Assembly (NCBI GenBank): GCA_944380635.1
Contig: CALWID010000014.1
Coordinates: forward strand, 1 to 58,042
DNA: 58,042 nucleotides
Reading direction: 5' to 3'
Source of the DNA: an uncultured Eubacterium sp.
GTDB taxonomy: Bacteria > Bacillota > Clostridia > Oscillospirales > Acutalibacteraceae
Shown piece after piece: positions 39,881-48,686 of this stretch. Numbering within the stretch: position 1 is the first letter of the stretch; each line of letters starts with the position of its first letter. The notes beneath the pieces were generated by a model, which made no database searches, was not told where the DNA came from, and was given only the letters and a program-made list of their open reading frames with translations. Position numbers and translations under genes: made by a program.

Positions 39881-41903
39881 CCCTGCCGCCGGTAACGATC
39901 GTATAGTAGGATCGGGAAGTAATGCGGTAAACGATCACATACAAAACCGCAAAGACCAGGAAACAGGCAACCGTTGTGCCGATCAGCAGAGTCGGGTTTG
40001 TGAAACCGAGCAGCGTGATTGTTCGGTTGATCAGCGGAAAATTGAATGCAAGGTGGATTCCCGCCGTGATTAGCGGCGCGAAAAAGACGGTGAGCACCTG
40101 CGAGTTAATGCTCTTTTTGATTTCTTTTTCCGTCATGCCCACTTTTTTCATAATGTCAAACCTCGAGCGGTCCTCATACCCCTCGGAAATCTGTTTGTAG
40201 TACATGATCAGCACCGCGGCAAAAACAAATACAATGCCAAGCAGGATCCCAAGGAAAAACAATCCACCGTAAAGCCCCATAAAAGCCTCCAGGCTGTCCG
40301 CAATGCTGTCTGTTGAAATATCGCAGCCCGAAGCGGTGAGTTCGGTATTACTGTCCATATTTTCGTTAAATCGGTCAGTTAGGGCGGATAATTCTTCCGT
40401 TTCGCAGTCAAAATCAGAACCTATGATATAATGTGAACTCAAGACTTTGTTGCCGTTTGGTTCAGTTATATCCGCAAACCGGGCAATATATTCGTCGTAA
40501 TTCGGCACAAAAAGATAAATGCTGTCGTTTACAGAACTGGTATCGATTCCGTAGCCGATATAGTCATCCACATATTTCTTGATCTTCAGTTCGCCTGTGC
40601 CGTTGATGTTAACTGTGCTTTCGTCATAGTCCGAAAGTTTTGTTATATAGGCGATAGCCTCGTTTTCCCCAAGTGTTTCGTTTTTGCCCATCAGGCGGTT
40701 GTAGTCCTCCAGCGGCACGATCAGTACATTATATGCATTGCTGTAATAAAAACCGTTCGTAACGATCTGAAAATCATTGCCGCTGACATTTGCTGAAAAA
40801 TCAGAAAGGCGGTAACTGATCTTGTTCAGTGGGGTAACGCCGCTTTCTTTTGCTGTTCTTTCAAATATATTATTTGTGCTGTTTATGATGCTGTCATCAA
40901 TACTACCGTCCTGTGCAGCGCGAATATCTATTACCAGATCGCGGGGATAGCGTGTGCGCAGGCTTTCGTCCATGCCTGTATACAGGCACACCGTGCAGGA
41001 AATCATCACAAGCACCATTGTGCTGAGTATGCAGATGGAGGCAAGCCCTGCACCGTTTCTTTTCATTCGGTATGCCATGGTGGAAACGGATATAAAATGA
41101 TTGGTTTTGTAATAATAATGCTTGTTTTTCTGCAACGCCTTGCAAAGCGCAACGGAGCCGGAGATAAACAGCATATAGGTTGCAACGATAACCATAATGA
41201 CGGCAACGAAGTACATAAAGATCGCCGCCATAGGATCGGTGATCGTTACGGCAATCACATAGGCGCCGGCAAGAATCAGTGCGCCGAGTACGGCAATCAC
41301 CCAGTTCGCTTTCGGCGGCTTTTCGCCGGTGCTTTCGCTTTTCAGCAGGTCAACCGGGTTGGTCATATGGATCTGCCGCAGCGCACTGAGCAGGATCAAA
41401 ATAAAGATCACGGCAAACCACAAAAATGTTGTGCCTATGGAATCCGGCGAAATGCTTAATGAAAAATCTGCGCTGGCTGTTAAAATGTTTACCATTAAAA
41501 GCTGGGCGAATTTTGAAAACAGCAGTCCGCACGCCAGACCGGATGCCATGGAAATGCAGAAGATCACGGCGTTTTCCCAAAACAAAACTCTGGAAAGATT
41601 GATTTTATCCATTCCCAGAATGTTGTAAAGGCCGAATTCCTTTTTTCTTCTGCGTATTAAAAAGGAATTGGTGTAAAACAGGATCAGCAAAGAAAAAATG
41701 CCAAGCACATAGGTGCCGAAAACCAGAATACCCTGTATCTGTTCGCCGCCCGTTACTTCAAGCATGGATTCGTCTTTGCTTAAAAACGCCACAATGTAAA
41801 ACATGGCGATCATTCCCACACAGGTCAGAATATACGGCAGGTACAGTTTTTTATTCTTTTTTATGCCGTCCCATGCAAGGCGCAGGTAAAATGCTTTTTT
41901 CAT
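39876..41903 (-). CDS. BceB-type ABC transporter permease (FtsX domain)
   Basis: 675 residues, ten predicted membrane helices with the FtsX core repeated at both ends, and a large extracellular domain of about 200 residues between helices 7 and 8 (roughly 315-520). This is the layout of BceB/VraE-like permeases that sense and remove peptide antibiotics such as bacitracin, nisin or mersacidin-type lantibiotics from lipid II-cycle intermediates. The ATPase gene overlaps its start by 4 bases, and a two-component system follows upstream, making a complete BceRS-BceAB set. Base usage differs from neighbours: GATC occurs many times here and almost never outside the cassette. Confidence 0.93.
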   Translation of the reverse strand: MKKAFYLRLAWDGIKKNKKLYLPYILTCVGMIAMFYIVAFLSKDESMLEVTGGEQIQGILVFGTYVLGIFSLLILFYTNSFLIRRRKKEFGLYNILGMDKINLSRVLFWENAVIFCISMASGLACGLLFSKFAQLLMVNILTASADFSLSISPDSIGTTFLWFAVIFILILLSALRQIHMTNPVDLLKSESTGEKPPKANWVIAVLGALILAGAYVIAVTITDPMAAIFMYFVAVIMVIVATYMLFISGSVALCKALQKNKHYYYKTNHFISVSTMAYRMKRNGAGLASICILSTMVLVMISCTVCLYTGMDESLRTRYPRDLVIDIRAAQDGSIDDSIINSTNNIFERTAKESGVTPLNKISYRLSDFSANVSGNDFQIVTNGFYYSNAYNVLIVPLEDYNRLMGKNETLGENEAIAYITKLSDYDESTVNINGTGELKIKKYVDDYIGYGIDTSSVNDSIYLFVPNYDEYIARFADITEPNGNKVLSSHYIIGSDFDCETEELSALTDRFNENMDSNTELTASGCDISTDSIADSLEAFMGLYGGLFFLGILLGIVFVFAAVLIMYYKQISEGYEDRSRFDIMKKVGMTEKEIKKSINSQVLTVFFAPLITAGIHLAFNFPLINRTITLLGFTNPTLLIGTTVACFLVFAVLYVIVYRITSRSYYTIVTGGRE

Positions 41904-42664
41904 ACGGCATCACCGCCCGTAGCAAGCATGGTCAGCGTGTCGGAAATGCGCTGGTAAAGCTGTTCGTCCGTGCAGCCACCGCGGTAAATTTGGTGAAACA
42001 CCTCGCCGTCTTTAATGAAAAGCACTCTACCCGCGTGGCTCGCCGCCTTAACGGAGTGGGTTACCATCACAATCGTGTGCCCGGCGGTATTGATCTCCTC
42101 AAACAGCCTTAACAGTTCGTCCGTTGCCTTGGAATCCAGCGCGCCCGTGGGTTCATCTGCCAGAATCAGTTTCGGATTTGTTATTACGGCTCTGGCAACT
42201 GCCGCTCTCTGTTTCTGACCGCCGGAGATCTCGTAAGGATATTTTTTCAGAATTTCCGTTATGCCCAACTGGGCGGCAATTGGCGGCAGCAGGCGGTGCA
42301 TCTCCTCATACTTCATGCCCGCAAGCACCAGTGGAAGATAAATATTGTCCTCCACGGAAAATGTGTCCAACAGGCTGAAATCCTGAAAAACAAAGCCGAT
42401 GTTTTGCCTCCTGAATGCGGCAATATTCTTTTCCCGGATAGAGGAAATGTCTTCCCCGGCGATTCTGACTGTGCCGGATGTTGGTTTGTCAAGCGCGGCA
42501 AGAATGTTTAAAAGTGTTGTCTTTCCGGAGCCGGATTCACCCATTACGGCAACATATTCGCCCTGCTCCACACTGAAAGAAACATTGCGCAGTGCCGTTA
42601 CCTGATTTCCCCCGAAGCGGGTTTGATAGATCTTTTTGATTTGTTTTACTTCAAGAATACTCAT
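41900..42664 (-). CDS. BceA-type ABC transporter ATPase
   Basis: 254 residues from the ATG at 42664 (MSILEVKQIKKIYQTR), set by GAAAGGAGAG; the longer frame upstream has no ribosome site. Walker A GESGSGKTTLLNIL, Q loop FVFQDFSLLDTF, signature ISGGQKQRAAVARA, Walker B LILADEPTGALD, and H switch VTHS identify a MacB/LolD-type ATPase that powers an FtsX-like permease. The stop and the permease start overlap. With the upstream kinase and regulator it forms an antimicrobial-peptide resistance and sensing module. Confidence 0.95.
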   Translation of the reverse strand: MSILEVKQIKKIYQTRFGGNQVTALRNVSFSVEQGEYVAVMGESGSGKTTLLNILAALDKPTSGTVRIAGEDISSIREKNIAAFRRQNIGFVFQDFSLLDTFSVEDNIYLPLVLAGMKYEEMHRLLPPIAAQLGITEILKKYPYEISGGQKQRAAVARAVITNPKLILADEPTGALDSKATDELLRLFEEINTAGHTIVMVTHSVKAASHAGRVLFIKDGEVFHQIYRGGCTDEQLYQRISDTLTMLATGGDAV

Positions 42665-42745
42665 TCGTATCTCTCCTTTCCTGCTGTCATTATAGCAGGA
42701 AGGGGAAATGCAAGCCATCGAATGTGCTTACATTTCCCCGTGTAT

Positions 42746-42765
42746 TTCTTACGGTGCTGTAAGAA
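42746..42765 (-). promoter_or_regulatory. Candidate BceR-type operator for the ABC genes
   Basis: Inverted repeat TTCTTACGGTGCTGTAAGAA, 7-bp arms separated by 6 bases, lying between the kinase gene stop and the ATPase start. On the minus strand a TATAAT (about 42688-42693) lies downstream with only a weak -35 (TGGCTT at a 17-bp spacing), as expected for an activator-dependent promoter. A partly similar CTTACAT half-site lies closer to it. Confidence 0.6.
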
Positions 42766-42773
42766 GTGAAAAA

Positions 42774-43760
42774 CTATTCCGTTTCCAGTTTTTTGCTTCT
42801 CAGATCCAAATAAACTGCTGTGCCTTCGCCAGATTCCGCCCATATGCGGTGGTTCAGGTTATCGCAGATCCGTTTGCACAGATAGAGACCGAGTCCGCTT
42901 GCTTTTTTATCCGCCCTGCCGTTCAAACCGGTGTAGCCGCGTTCAAATATTCTGGGCAGATCTTCGGGCGCGATGCCGATGCCGGTGTCCTTTATGCAAA
43001 GTATACCAGGTGTTTTCATGGAAACTCTGATTTCGCCGCCGGAGGGCGTGTATTTTACGGCGTTAGAAAGGATTTGCTCAATCACAAACAAAAGCCATTT
43101 TTCGTCTGTAAGCGCCGTAAATAATGTTTTTTCATATTCCAGTTTCAGCTTTTTTGAAATGAACTGGCCGGAAAAATGCCGAAACGCTTGTTTTAACAGT
43201 TTATCCAGATCATATTTTGAAATCACATAATCCGTGCTCTCACTGTCCAGGCGCAAATAGCAGAGCACCATTTCAACATATTGCTCAATTCTGAACAAAT
43301 CATCGCTGATTGTGCGGGAAAGCGGCGAATCTTCATTTTGCAGGGTAAGGTGCATGGAGGCGATCGGAGTTTTGATCTGGTGCACCCACACCGTGTAATA
43401 TTCCACCATATCGCTGAATTTACTGCTGAACGCCTCTTCCTCTGCTTTGATCTCCTGCCGCAGACTGGCAATAATATTTTGGTAATCTTCATCATCCTGC
43501 GTGAGCCGCTCGGGCAGATCCTCTATCAGTTCTGCGCGTATTTTTTCGATCTCGCACAGCGTTTTGTGCTTGTGCCTTGCTTTGGAAAGATCCACTGCCG
43601 CGATCAATGTGCCAATGCAAAGGCATACAATGGCAGGGTAGACCACCGCACCTGCGGGCAGATGATATAAAACAAACGCGCACAGAAAGATCAGGCAAAA
43701 CAAAAGAAAAGTCAAAATCAGCGTTCTGCGTTTTCTTAAATATGTTAAAAAGAATTTCAA
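42774..43760 (-). CDS. BceS-type intramembrane-sensing histidine kinase
   Basis: 328 residues. Two N-terminal membrane helices (about 12-32 and 38-56) with only a few residues between them, so it has no external sensor domain and relies on the BceAB-like transporter for detection, as known for this family. The HisKA-type motif is VWVHQIKTPIASM with the phosphorylated His; the ATPase domain has N box EQILSNAVKYTPSGGE, and the G boxes DTGIGIAPEDLPRIFERGY and ASGLGLYLC. It should phosphorylate the regulator encoded 9 bases upstream. The ABC genes lie downstream after 109 bases, with their own promoter. Confidence 0.93.
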   Translation of the reverse strand: MKFFLTYLRKRRTLILTFLLFCLIFLCAFVLYHLPAGAVVYPAIVCLCIGTLIAAVDLSKARHKHKTLCEIEKIRAELIEDLPERLTQDDEDYQNIIASLRQEIKAEEEAFSSKFSDMVEYYTVWVHQIKTPIASMHLTLQNEDSPLSRTISDDLFRIEQYVEMVLCYLRLDSESTDYVISKYDLDKLLKQAFRHFSGQFISKKLKLEYEKTLFTALTDEKWLLFVIEQILSNAVKYTPSGGEIRVSMKTPGILCIKDTGIGIAPEDLPRIFERGYTGLNGRADKKASGLGLYLCKRICDNLNHRIWAESGEGTAVYLDLRSKKLETE

Positions 43761-43769
43761 TAGATCACC

Positions 43770-44441
43770 TTACTCAATAATGTAGCCTACGGAAAATTTG
43801 GTTTTAATAAAATTCTGCAATCCTGCGCCGTCCAATTTTTTGCGCAGGCGGTTAATATTTACCGTCAGGGTATTGTCGTCAATAAAACTGTCCGTCTGCC
43901 AAAGGCTTTGCATCAGTTTTTCACGGCTCACCGCCTTGCCTTTATTTCGCATCAGTTCCAGCAGGATCCGGTATTCGTTCTTGCTAAGTTCAACCGTTTT
44001 TCCGTTATATTCCAGTACGCCCCTGCCAGTGTCCAGCAGCGCGCCTCTGTGTTCCAAAATAGGGGAGGCGGGTGCAAAATCATATGCCCTGCGCAGCAGG
44101 GCATTCATTTTGGCAATCAGCACATTCAGATCAAACGGCTTTGCAATAAAATCATCCGCACCCATATTCATTGCCATCACCATGTTCATATTGTCCGCAG
44201 CGGAGGATATAAACAGAATCGGCACGCTGGATACGGCGCGGATCTTTTCACACCAGTAATAGCCGTTGTAAAACGGCAGGGATATGTCCAGCAGCACCAA
44301 TTGCGGGGAGTATTCTGAAAACTCGCCTAAAATATTTGAAAAATCATCTGCGGCCTTTGCCGCAAATCCCCAGCTTTCTGCTTCTTTTTTGATCGCGCAA
44401 GCGATCCTTTCATCATCCTCAATAATCAGTATTTTATACAT
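43770..44441 (-). CDS. BceR-type OmpR-family response regulator
   Basis: 223 residues. The receiver domain has IEDDERIACA, phospho-acceptor Asp in LVLLDISLPFYNGYYWCEKI, ILFISSAAD and FIAKPFDLNVL. The winged helix has LSKNEYRILLELMRNKGKAVSRE, TLTVNINRLRKKLD and ends FIKTKFSVGYIIE. It probably activates the transporter promoter through the palindrome near 42746. First gene of the RS pair; the cassette start lies about 145 bases from the right-hand 58-bp repeat. Confidence 0.93.
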   Translation of the reverse strand: MYKILIIEDDERIACAIKKEAESWGFAAKAADDFSNILGEFSEYSPQLVLLDISLPFYNGYYWCEKIRAVSSVPILFISSAADNMNMVMAMNMGADDFIAKPFDLNVLIAKMNALLRRAYDFAPASPILEHRGALLDTGRGVLEYNGKTVELSKNEYRILLELMRNKGKAVSREKLMQSLWQTDSFIDDNTLTVNINRLRKKLDGAGLQNFIKTKFSVGYIIE

Positions 44442-44586
44442 GTCCTACAGACCACAGCCTTTCCGGCGTTCATTTTAGCAAATAACGGTGTTTCGTTCAA
44501 GCAGATCCCTGTTATATTACAATATTGTTAGAATCTTTTTGCTTTTTTATCGATCTTTCTATGAAATCCGCCCACTGTCCCTGCAC

Positions 44587-44644
44587 TATGCGAAAGGCAA
44601 TCACTTTTGTTTTTTATATGAAATTTACGGAAATATGCGTTATT
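44587..44644. repeat. 58-bp direct repeat, right copy, at the metH end of the Bce-like cassette
   Basis: Same sequence as 39823-39880 with two differences, ending in the metH stop codon. The partner hairpin arm that makes a terminator in the left copy is degraded here (CACTGTCCCTGCAC instead of GACTGCCTTTCG), so metH may have lost its own terminator by the insertion. Confidence 0.9.
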
Positions 44645-46952
44645 TTCCGCCGAAAAAAGCGCGGGCAATACGCACTGTTTCCATTGCGTCTTTTGCGTAC
44701 CAGTCGGCGTGTATCATATCTGCGTAAGACTGGGTGAGTACCGCTCCGCCCACTATTACTTTTGCGTTTGTGTTTCGGTGCAGAAGTTCAATCGTTTTTT
44801 CCATTGCGGGCACGGTAGTGGTCATAAGCGCTGAAAGCCCTACTAATTTAACATCGTTTTCTTTAACGGATTTAAGCACTTCTTCTTCCGGCACATCTTT
44901 GCCCAAGTCTATAACATCAAATCCGTAATTTGAGAGCAGTACTTTTACTATGTTTTTGCCTATATCGTGAATATCGCCGTGAACGGTGGCTATAATTACC
45001 GTTTCGCCGCGCTCTTCTTTTTTGCCGCTCATTATCATCTTTTCCTTAATTACATCAAAAGCGGCTTTGGCGCTGTCCGCACTCATAAGAAGTTGGGGCA
45101 GGAAAATACGGTTGTTTTCAAACCCGACGCCAACTTCGTCCAGCGCCGGAATTATATAATTGTTGATAACATCAAGCGATTCGTTCGTTTTAAGCAGTTC
45201 GGCGGCGCACCTTGCCGCATCTTCTTTAACGCCTTTAACAATAGCCGTGTGCAGAGTCGTTTCACCCGCCGTGGCAGGCTGCTCCGGCACGGTTACGCTC
45301 TCTATATATTCGGCGCAGTTTTCGTCCAGTCCGCTGAGCGCGTTGAAAGCGTAATAAGCGTTCATCATACTTTGCGAATTAGGGTTAATTATTCCGGCGG
45401 AAAGCCCGCTTTGCAGAGCCAGCGTGAAAAACGCCGTGTTAACCGCGTCCCTTTTCGGCAGTCCGAAAGAAATATTAGAAACGCCCAAAACGGTGTTTAC
45501 ACCCAGCGTGCGGCGTATATATTCCACGGCTTTCAGCGTTTCGGCGCCGTTTGAGGAATCCGTGCTTACAGTCATTGTAAGCGCGTCAACAATCAAGTCT
45601 TTTTTGTCTATACCGTAATCAGCGGCGGTGTTTATTATTTTTTCGGCAATTTTTATTCTGCCTTGCGCCGTCTGCGGTATTCCGCTTTCATCAAGGCAAA
45701 GGCAAACCACAACCCCGCCGTATTTTTTGGCAAGCGGGAACACTGCCGCCATATTTTCCGCCTTTCCGTTTACGGAATTTATCATCGGTTTGCCGTTGTA
45801 TATTCTAAGCGCTTTTTCAAGCGCCGCCGTATTTGAAGTGTCTATCTGAAGCGGAGATGAAATAACGCCCTGAAGGCTTTGCACCGCTGTTTCCATCATT
45901 TTAACTTCGTCTATTTCCGGCAGCCCCACATTTACATCAAGTATATGCGCGCCGGCGTCCGTCTGTTTTAATCCCTCTTTTATGATATATTCAATATCGT
46001 TTCTGCGCAGCGCCTCTTTAAACAGTTTCTTACCGGTGGGATTTATGCGCTCGCCTATTATTACGGGCTTTTTGCCTATTTCTACCGTTTGGCTGTAAGA
46101 AGAAACAAGCGTAAAGTTTTTCTTTTCAGGGATATTTGCGGGAATATCACGGCAAAGTTCAATCATTTTTTTAATGTGTTCCGGCGTTGTGCCGCAGCAG
46201 CCGCCAAGGTATGATACGCCTGTATCAGCCGCTTTTTTCATATCCCGCGCGAAATCATTGGGCGAAACATTGTAAACCGTTTTGCCGTTTACGCTTTCCG
46301 GCAGGCCGGCATTTGGCTGAACTATAATCGGCAGAGAAGTCCATTTCCTTATCTCTTCAATAAGCGGCAGCGTCTGCGCAGGGCCCAGCCCGCAGTTAAA
46401 GCCTATGGCGTCAACTCCCAGCCCTTCAAGCATAGTTACGGCGGTTTTAACATCGGCGCCTGTAAGAAGTCTGCCTTTTTCGTCAAATATCATTGTAACA
46501 AAAACGGGCAGGCTGCAGTTTTCTTTTGCGGCAAGCACTGCGGCTTTTACCTCATAAGTATCGCTCATTGTTTCAATAAGCACAATATCGCTGCCGTCCT
46601 TGCCTGCATTAATCATCTGGGCAAAAATATCAACTGCTTCTTCAAAATCAAGTTCGCCCATAGGCTTTAAAAGTTTGCCGGTTGGGCCTATGTCAAGCGC
46701 AACTTTTTTGCCCGTGCTCCCCGCAAGGCGCACGCCCGCCTTTATAACTTCCTCAGGTTCTTTTATTTTAAGCCTGTTTGCGCCGAAAGTGTTTGTTGTT
46801 ATATATTCGCTTCCCGCGGCGGCATATGCCCTGTGAACGGCAAGCACTTTATCACTGTCTGTAATATTAAGCAGTTCGGGCAGTTCGCCCGCTTTAAGCC
46901 CCGTGCTTTGCAGCATAGTGCCCATACTGCCGTCAAAAAATTTAATGTTCAT
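44640..46952 (-). CDS. metH: Cobalamin-dependent methionine synthase, lacking the activation domain
   Basis: 770 residues in three modules. The homocysteine-binding barrel (1-290) has FFDGSMGTMLQ, GFNCGLGP and the zinc ligands GGCCGTTPEHI. The methyltetrahydrofolate barrel (about 305-560) has IIGERINPTGKKLFK and LDVNVGLPEIDEV. The B12 domain (about 600-770) has VHGDIHDIGKNIV with the cobalt-ligating His. The C-terminal AdoMet reactivation domain of ~1200-residue MetH is missing and is encoded by the adjacent gene, whose end overlaps this start by 11 bases. It makes methionine from homocysteine in the cytoplasm and needs cobalamin. The gene runs up to the 58-bp repeat. Confidence 0.95.
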   Translation of the reverse strand: MNIKFFDGSMGTMLQSTGLKAGELPELLNITDSDKVLAVHRAYAAAGSEYITTNTFGANRLKIKEPEEVIKAGVRLAGSTGKKVALDIGPTGKLLKPMGELDFEEAVDIFAQMINAGKDGSDIVLIETMSDTYEVKAAVLAAKENCSLPVFVTMIFDEKGRLLTGADVKTAVTMLEGLGVDAIGFNCGLGPAQTLPLIEEIRKWTSLPIIVQPNAGLPESVNGKTVYNVSPNDFARDMKKAADTGVSYLGGCCGTTPEHIKKMIELCRDIPANIPEKKNFTLVSSYSQTVEIGKKPVIIGERINPTGKKLFKEALRRNDIEYIIKEGLKQTDAGAHILDVNVGLPEIDEVKMMETAVQSLQGVISSPLQIDTSNTAALEKALRIYNGKPMINSVNGKAENMAAVFPLAKKYGGVVVCLCLDESGIPQTAQGRIKIAEKIINTAADYGIDKKDLIVDALTMTVSTDSSNGAETLKAVEYIRRTLGVNTVLGVSNISFGLPKRDAVNTAFFTLALQSGLSAGIINPNSQSMMNAYYAFNALSGLDENCAEYIESVTVPEQPATAGETTLHTAIVKGVKEDAARCAAELLKTNESLDVINNYIIPALDEVGVGFENNRIFLPQLLMSADSAKAAFDVIKEKMIMSGKKEERGETVIIATVHGDIHDIGKNIVKVLLSNYGFDVIDLGKDVPEEEVLKSVKENDVKLVGLSALMTTTVPAMEKTIELLHRNTNAKVIVGGAVLTQSYADMIHADWYAKDAMETVRIARAFFGGK

Positions 46953-47520
46953 CGGTTTCCTCCGCTGCCGGCTCTATCCCGGCAAACGCCGTAACGGATT
47001 TTGTAGGTATCATCTGGCAGGTATCGCTCAGCGTTATTCCGCAGCGTTTTGTTATATCCATAAGTTTAAATATCTTCTTTTGCTCGGTAATATCAAGGTC
47101 AAAATAGCCGGGGGAATATCTCTGCCGCGTTTTAACGCCCTCTTTTTTCTCAATTTCCGCCTGTAAAGAGTCGCACACCTCTTCAATTTTAGACGCAAGA
47201 GAAGCCTGCATTATAAGCAGCATTGCGCCGTCCCCGGAATATTTGCGCAGCAGCATATCGCCTTTAACGCCAACCGTTGCGGCAAGCAGGGCAACGCGGC
47301 GGCAGCCGGCAAGATTTTTAGCAAGGCGGCTGCTCTTAAATTCAAAGCCGCCTGTTTTAAGCGCCGTTTCGGTAACTTCGCAGTCAAAAATCCTGTAAAT
47401 GCTTTTCGGCTCGCAAACGCTGTTTATTTCCGCCATTGCTGAATCTATCATTGCAAGCAGGCGTTCGTCATTTACGCTGCTTTTGGTTCGCATATATCTT
47501 AATATTTCTTTTTTATCCAT
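46942..47520 (-). CDS. MetH reactivation-domain protein (AdoMet-binding, split from MetH)
   Basis: 192 residues. The family motif RYSPGYFDLDI near residue 140 corresponds to the AdoMet-binding RxxxGY of the methionine synthase activation domain, followed by IFKLMDITKRCGITLSD and MIPTKSVTAFAGI. It re-methylates oxidised cobalamin bound to MetH with AdoMet and an electron donor. Here it is a separate polypeptide encoded between metF and metH, with both ends overlapping its neighbours (8 and 11 bases), so the three genes are one translationally coupled operon. In Clostridia such split MetH systems are known. Confidence 0.9.
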   Translation of the reverse strand: MDKKEILRYMRTKSSVNDERLLAMIDSAMAEINSVCEPKSIYRIFDCEVTETALKTGGFEFKSSRLAKNLAGCRRVALLAATVGVKGDMLLRKYSGDGAMLLIMQASLASKIEEVCDSLQAEIEKKEGVKTRQRYSPGYFDLDITEQKKIFKLMDITKRCGITLSDTCQMIPTKSVTAFAGIEPAAEETDEH

Positions 47521-48379
47521 TTATAATCTCCGAAAGCCCGCTCATAATAGACCCCGCAACATCCGGCTTATTCATTGTGTAAATATGAATATTATTCTGC
47601 CCGTTTGCCATAAGGTCTATTATCTGCTCCGTTGCGTAAATAATTCCCGCCTGTTTCATTTTTGCAGGGTCATCGCCGAAACGCTCTATTATCTTCTCAA
47701 ATTTTTTCGGGAATTTACAGCCGGAAAGTTCAACGCTTCTTTTAATCTGGCTTGCGTTTGTTATGGGCATTATTCCCGCAATTATAGGCACATTTATGCC
47801 TTTTATAAGGCAGTTTTCCTTAAAGCGGAAAAATACTTCGTTATCAAAAAACATCTGCGTTGTAAGGAAATCAACACCGCAGTCAACCTTTTCCTTTAAG
47901 TGCTGTATATCCTCAATTTTGTTTGCGCTTTCCGGGTGTATCTCCGGGTAGCAGGCGCCGCCCACGCAGAAATCGCCTTTCTCTTTAATAACCTGCACAA
48001 GTTCATATGCGTGCTCAAAATGCTGCCCGTCCGGAAATTCAAAATCTTTGGGAATATCCCCCCTCAGGGCAAGTATGTTTTCTATGCCCTCGCTTTTCCA
48101 TTCGTCCAGCACGCCCTCAATTTTATCCTTTGTGGAAGTAAGGCAGGTTAGGTGGGAAAGCGGGGTTATGCCGCAATCCTTTATTGCCCTGGCTATTTCC
48201 GTTGTAAATCCCGTGCGTGTGCCTGCCGCGCCGTATGTAACGCTCATAAAGGCGGGGCTGCTTTTTGCCATTTCGTTTACAACCGCCTTTGTATTTTCTA
48301 TTTTGCTCCATTCCTTCGGCGGGAAAACCTCAAAAGAAACGGTTACTTTTTTGTTTTTTAATATTTCGGAAATTTTCAC
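47513..48379 (-). CDS. metF: 5,10-methylenetetrahydrofolate reductase
   Basis: 288 residues with a TIM barrel and FAD site: SFEVFPPKEWSK with the catalytic Glu at the N-terminus, FMSVTYGAAGT, LAHLTC-like SHLTCLTS, NILALRGDIPK and FLTTQMFFDNE. It reduces 5,10-methylene- to 5-methyltetrahydrofolate, the methyl donor for the MetH encoded two genes on. The start is a GTG with a perfect GGAGGTG 5 bases upstream. A metF-activation domain-metH operon is complete for methionine methyl transfer. No S-box or cobalamin riboswitch motif was seen in its leader. Confidence 0.95.
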   Translation of the reverse strand: MKISEILKNKKVTVSFEVFPPKEWSKIENTKAVVNEMAKSSPAFMSVTYGAAGTRTGFTTEIARAIKDCGITPLSHLTCLTSTKDKIEGVLDEWKSEGIENILALRGDIPKDFEFPDGQHFEHAYELVQVIKEKGDFCVGGACYPEIHPESANKIEDIQHLKEKVDCGVDFLTTQMFFDNEVFFRFKENCLIKGINVPIIAGIMPITNASQIKRSVELSGCKFPKKFEKIIERFGDDPAKMKQAGIIYATEQIIDLMANGQNNIHIYTMNKPDVAGSIMSGLSEIING

Positions 48380-48686
48380 GACTGCACCTCCGCATTACTG
48401 CCGTATGATTTCAGTTTTTTATTATATAATAATATAATATATCAAATCGGGCGCGGCTTTGCAAGCGTTTGTTGGCGCCGCTGCCGCGCTTTGCGCCCTT
48501 AAAACAGCGTTTTGTGAAAAATAATTTAAAATTAAAAGTTAGCAAATATGAGAATAAAAGAGATAAAAAGAGAAAATAAGAGATACTCATTATTTTTTTA
48601 AATTCGGTGTTGACTTATTTTCACCCTTGTGCTATTATAATGCGGCAAGTTGAAAAACTAATAATTCGGTTTGGAGGAAAGTAAAA
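48380..48686. other. Divergent intergenic region between metF and rplM
   Basis: 307 bases without a gene. It holds the metF leader (TA-rich -10-like runs near 48420-48440), a GC-rich imperfect hairpin (GGGCGC..GCGCCC, about 48449-48500), a purine-rich run of AGAGATAAAAAGAGA type (about 48550-48590) and the rplM promoter. No ribosomal-protein leader structure that I recognise. Confidence 0.6.
48610..48641 (+). promoter_or_regulatory. Promoter of rplM-rpsI
   Basis: TTGACT at 48610-48615 with TATTAT (48633-48638) at 17-bp spacing; an overlapping TATAAT at 48636 gives a 20-bp spacing and is less likely. Confidence 0.65.

Noticed and set aside
48380-48460. SAM or cobalamin riboswitch upstream of metF
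   Set aside because: Neither the S-box core nor the B12-box sequence is present in the short leader.
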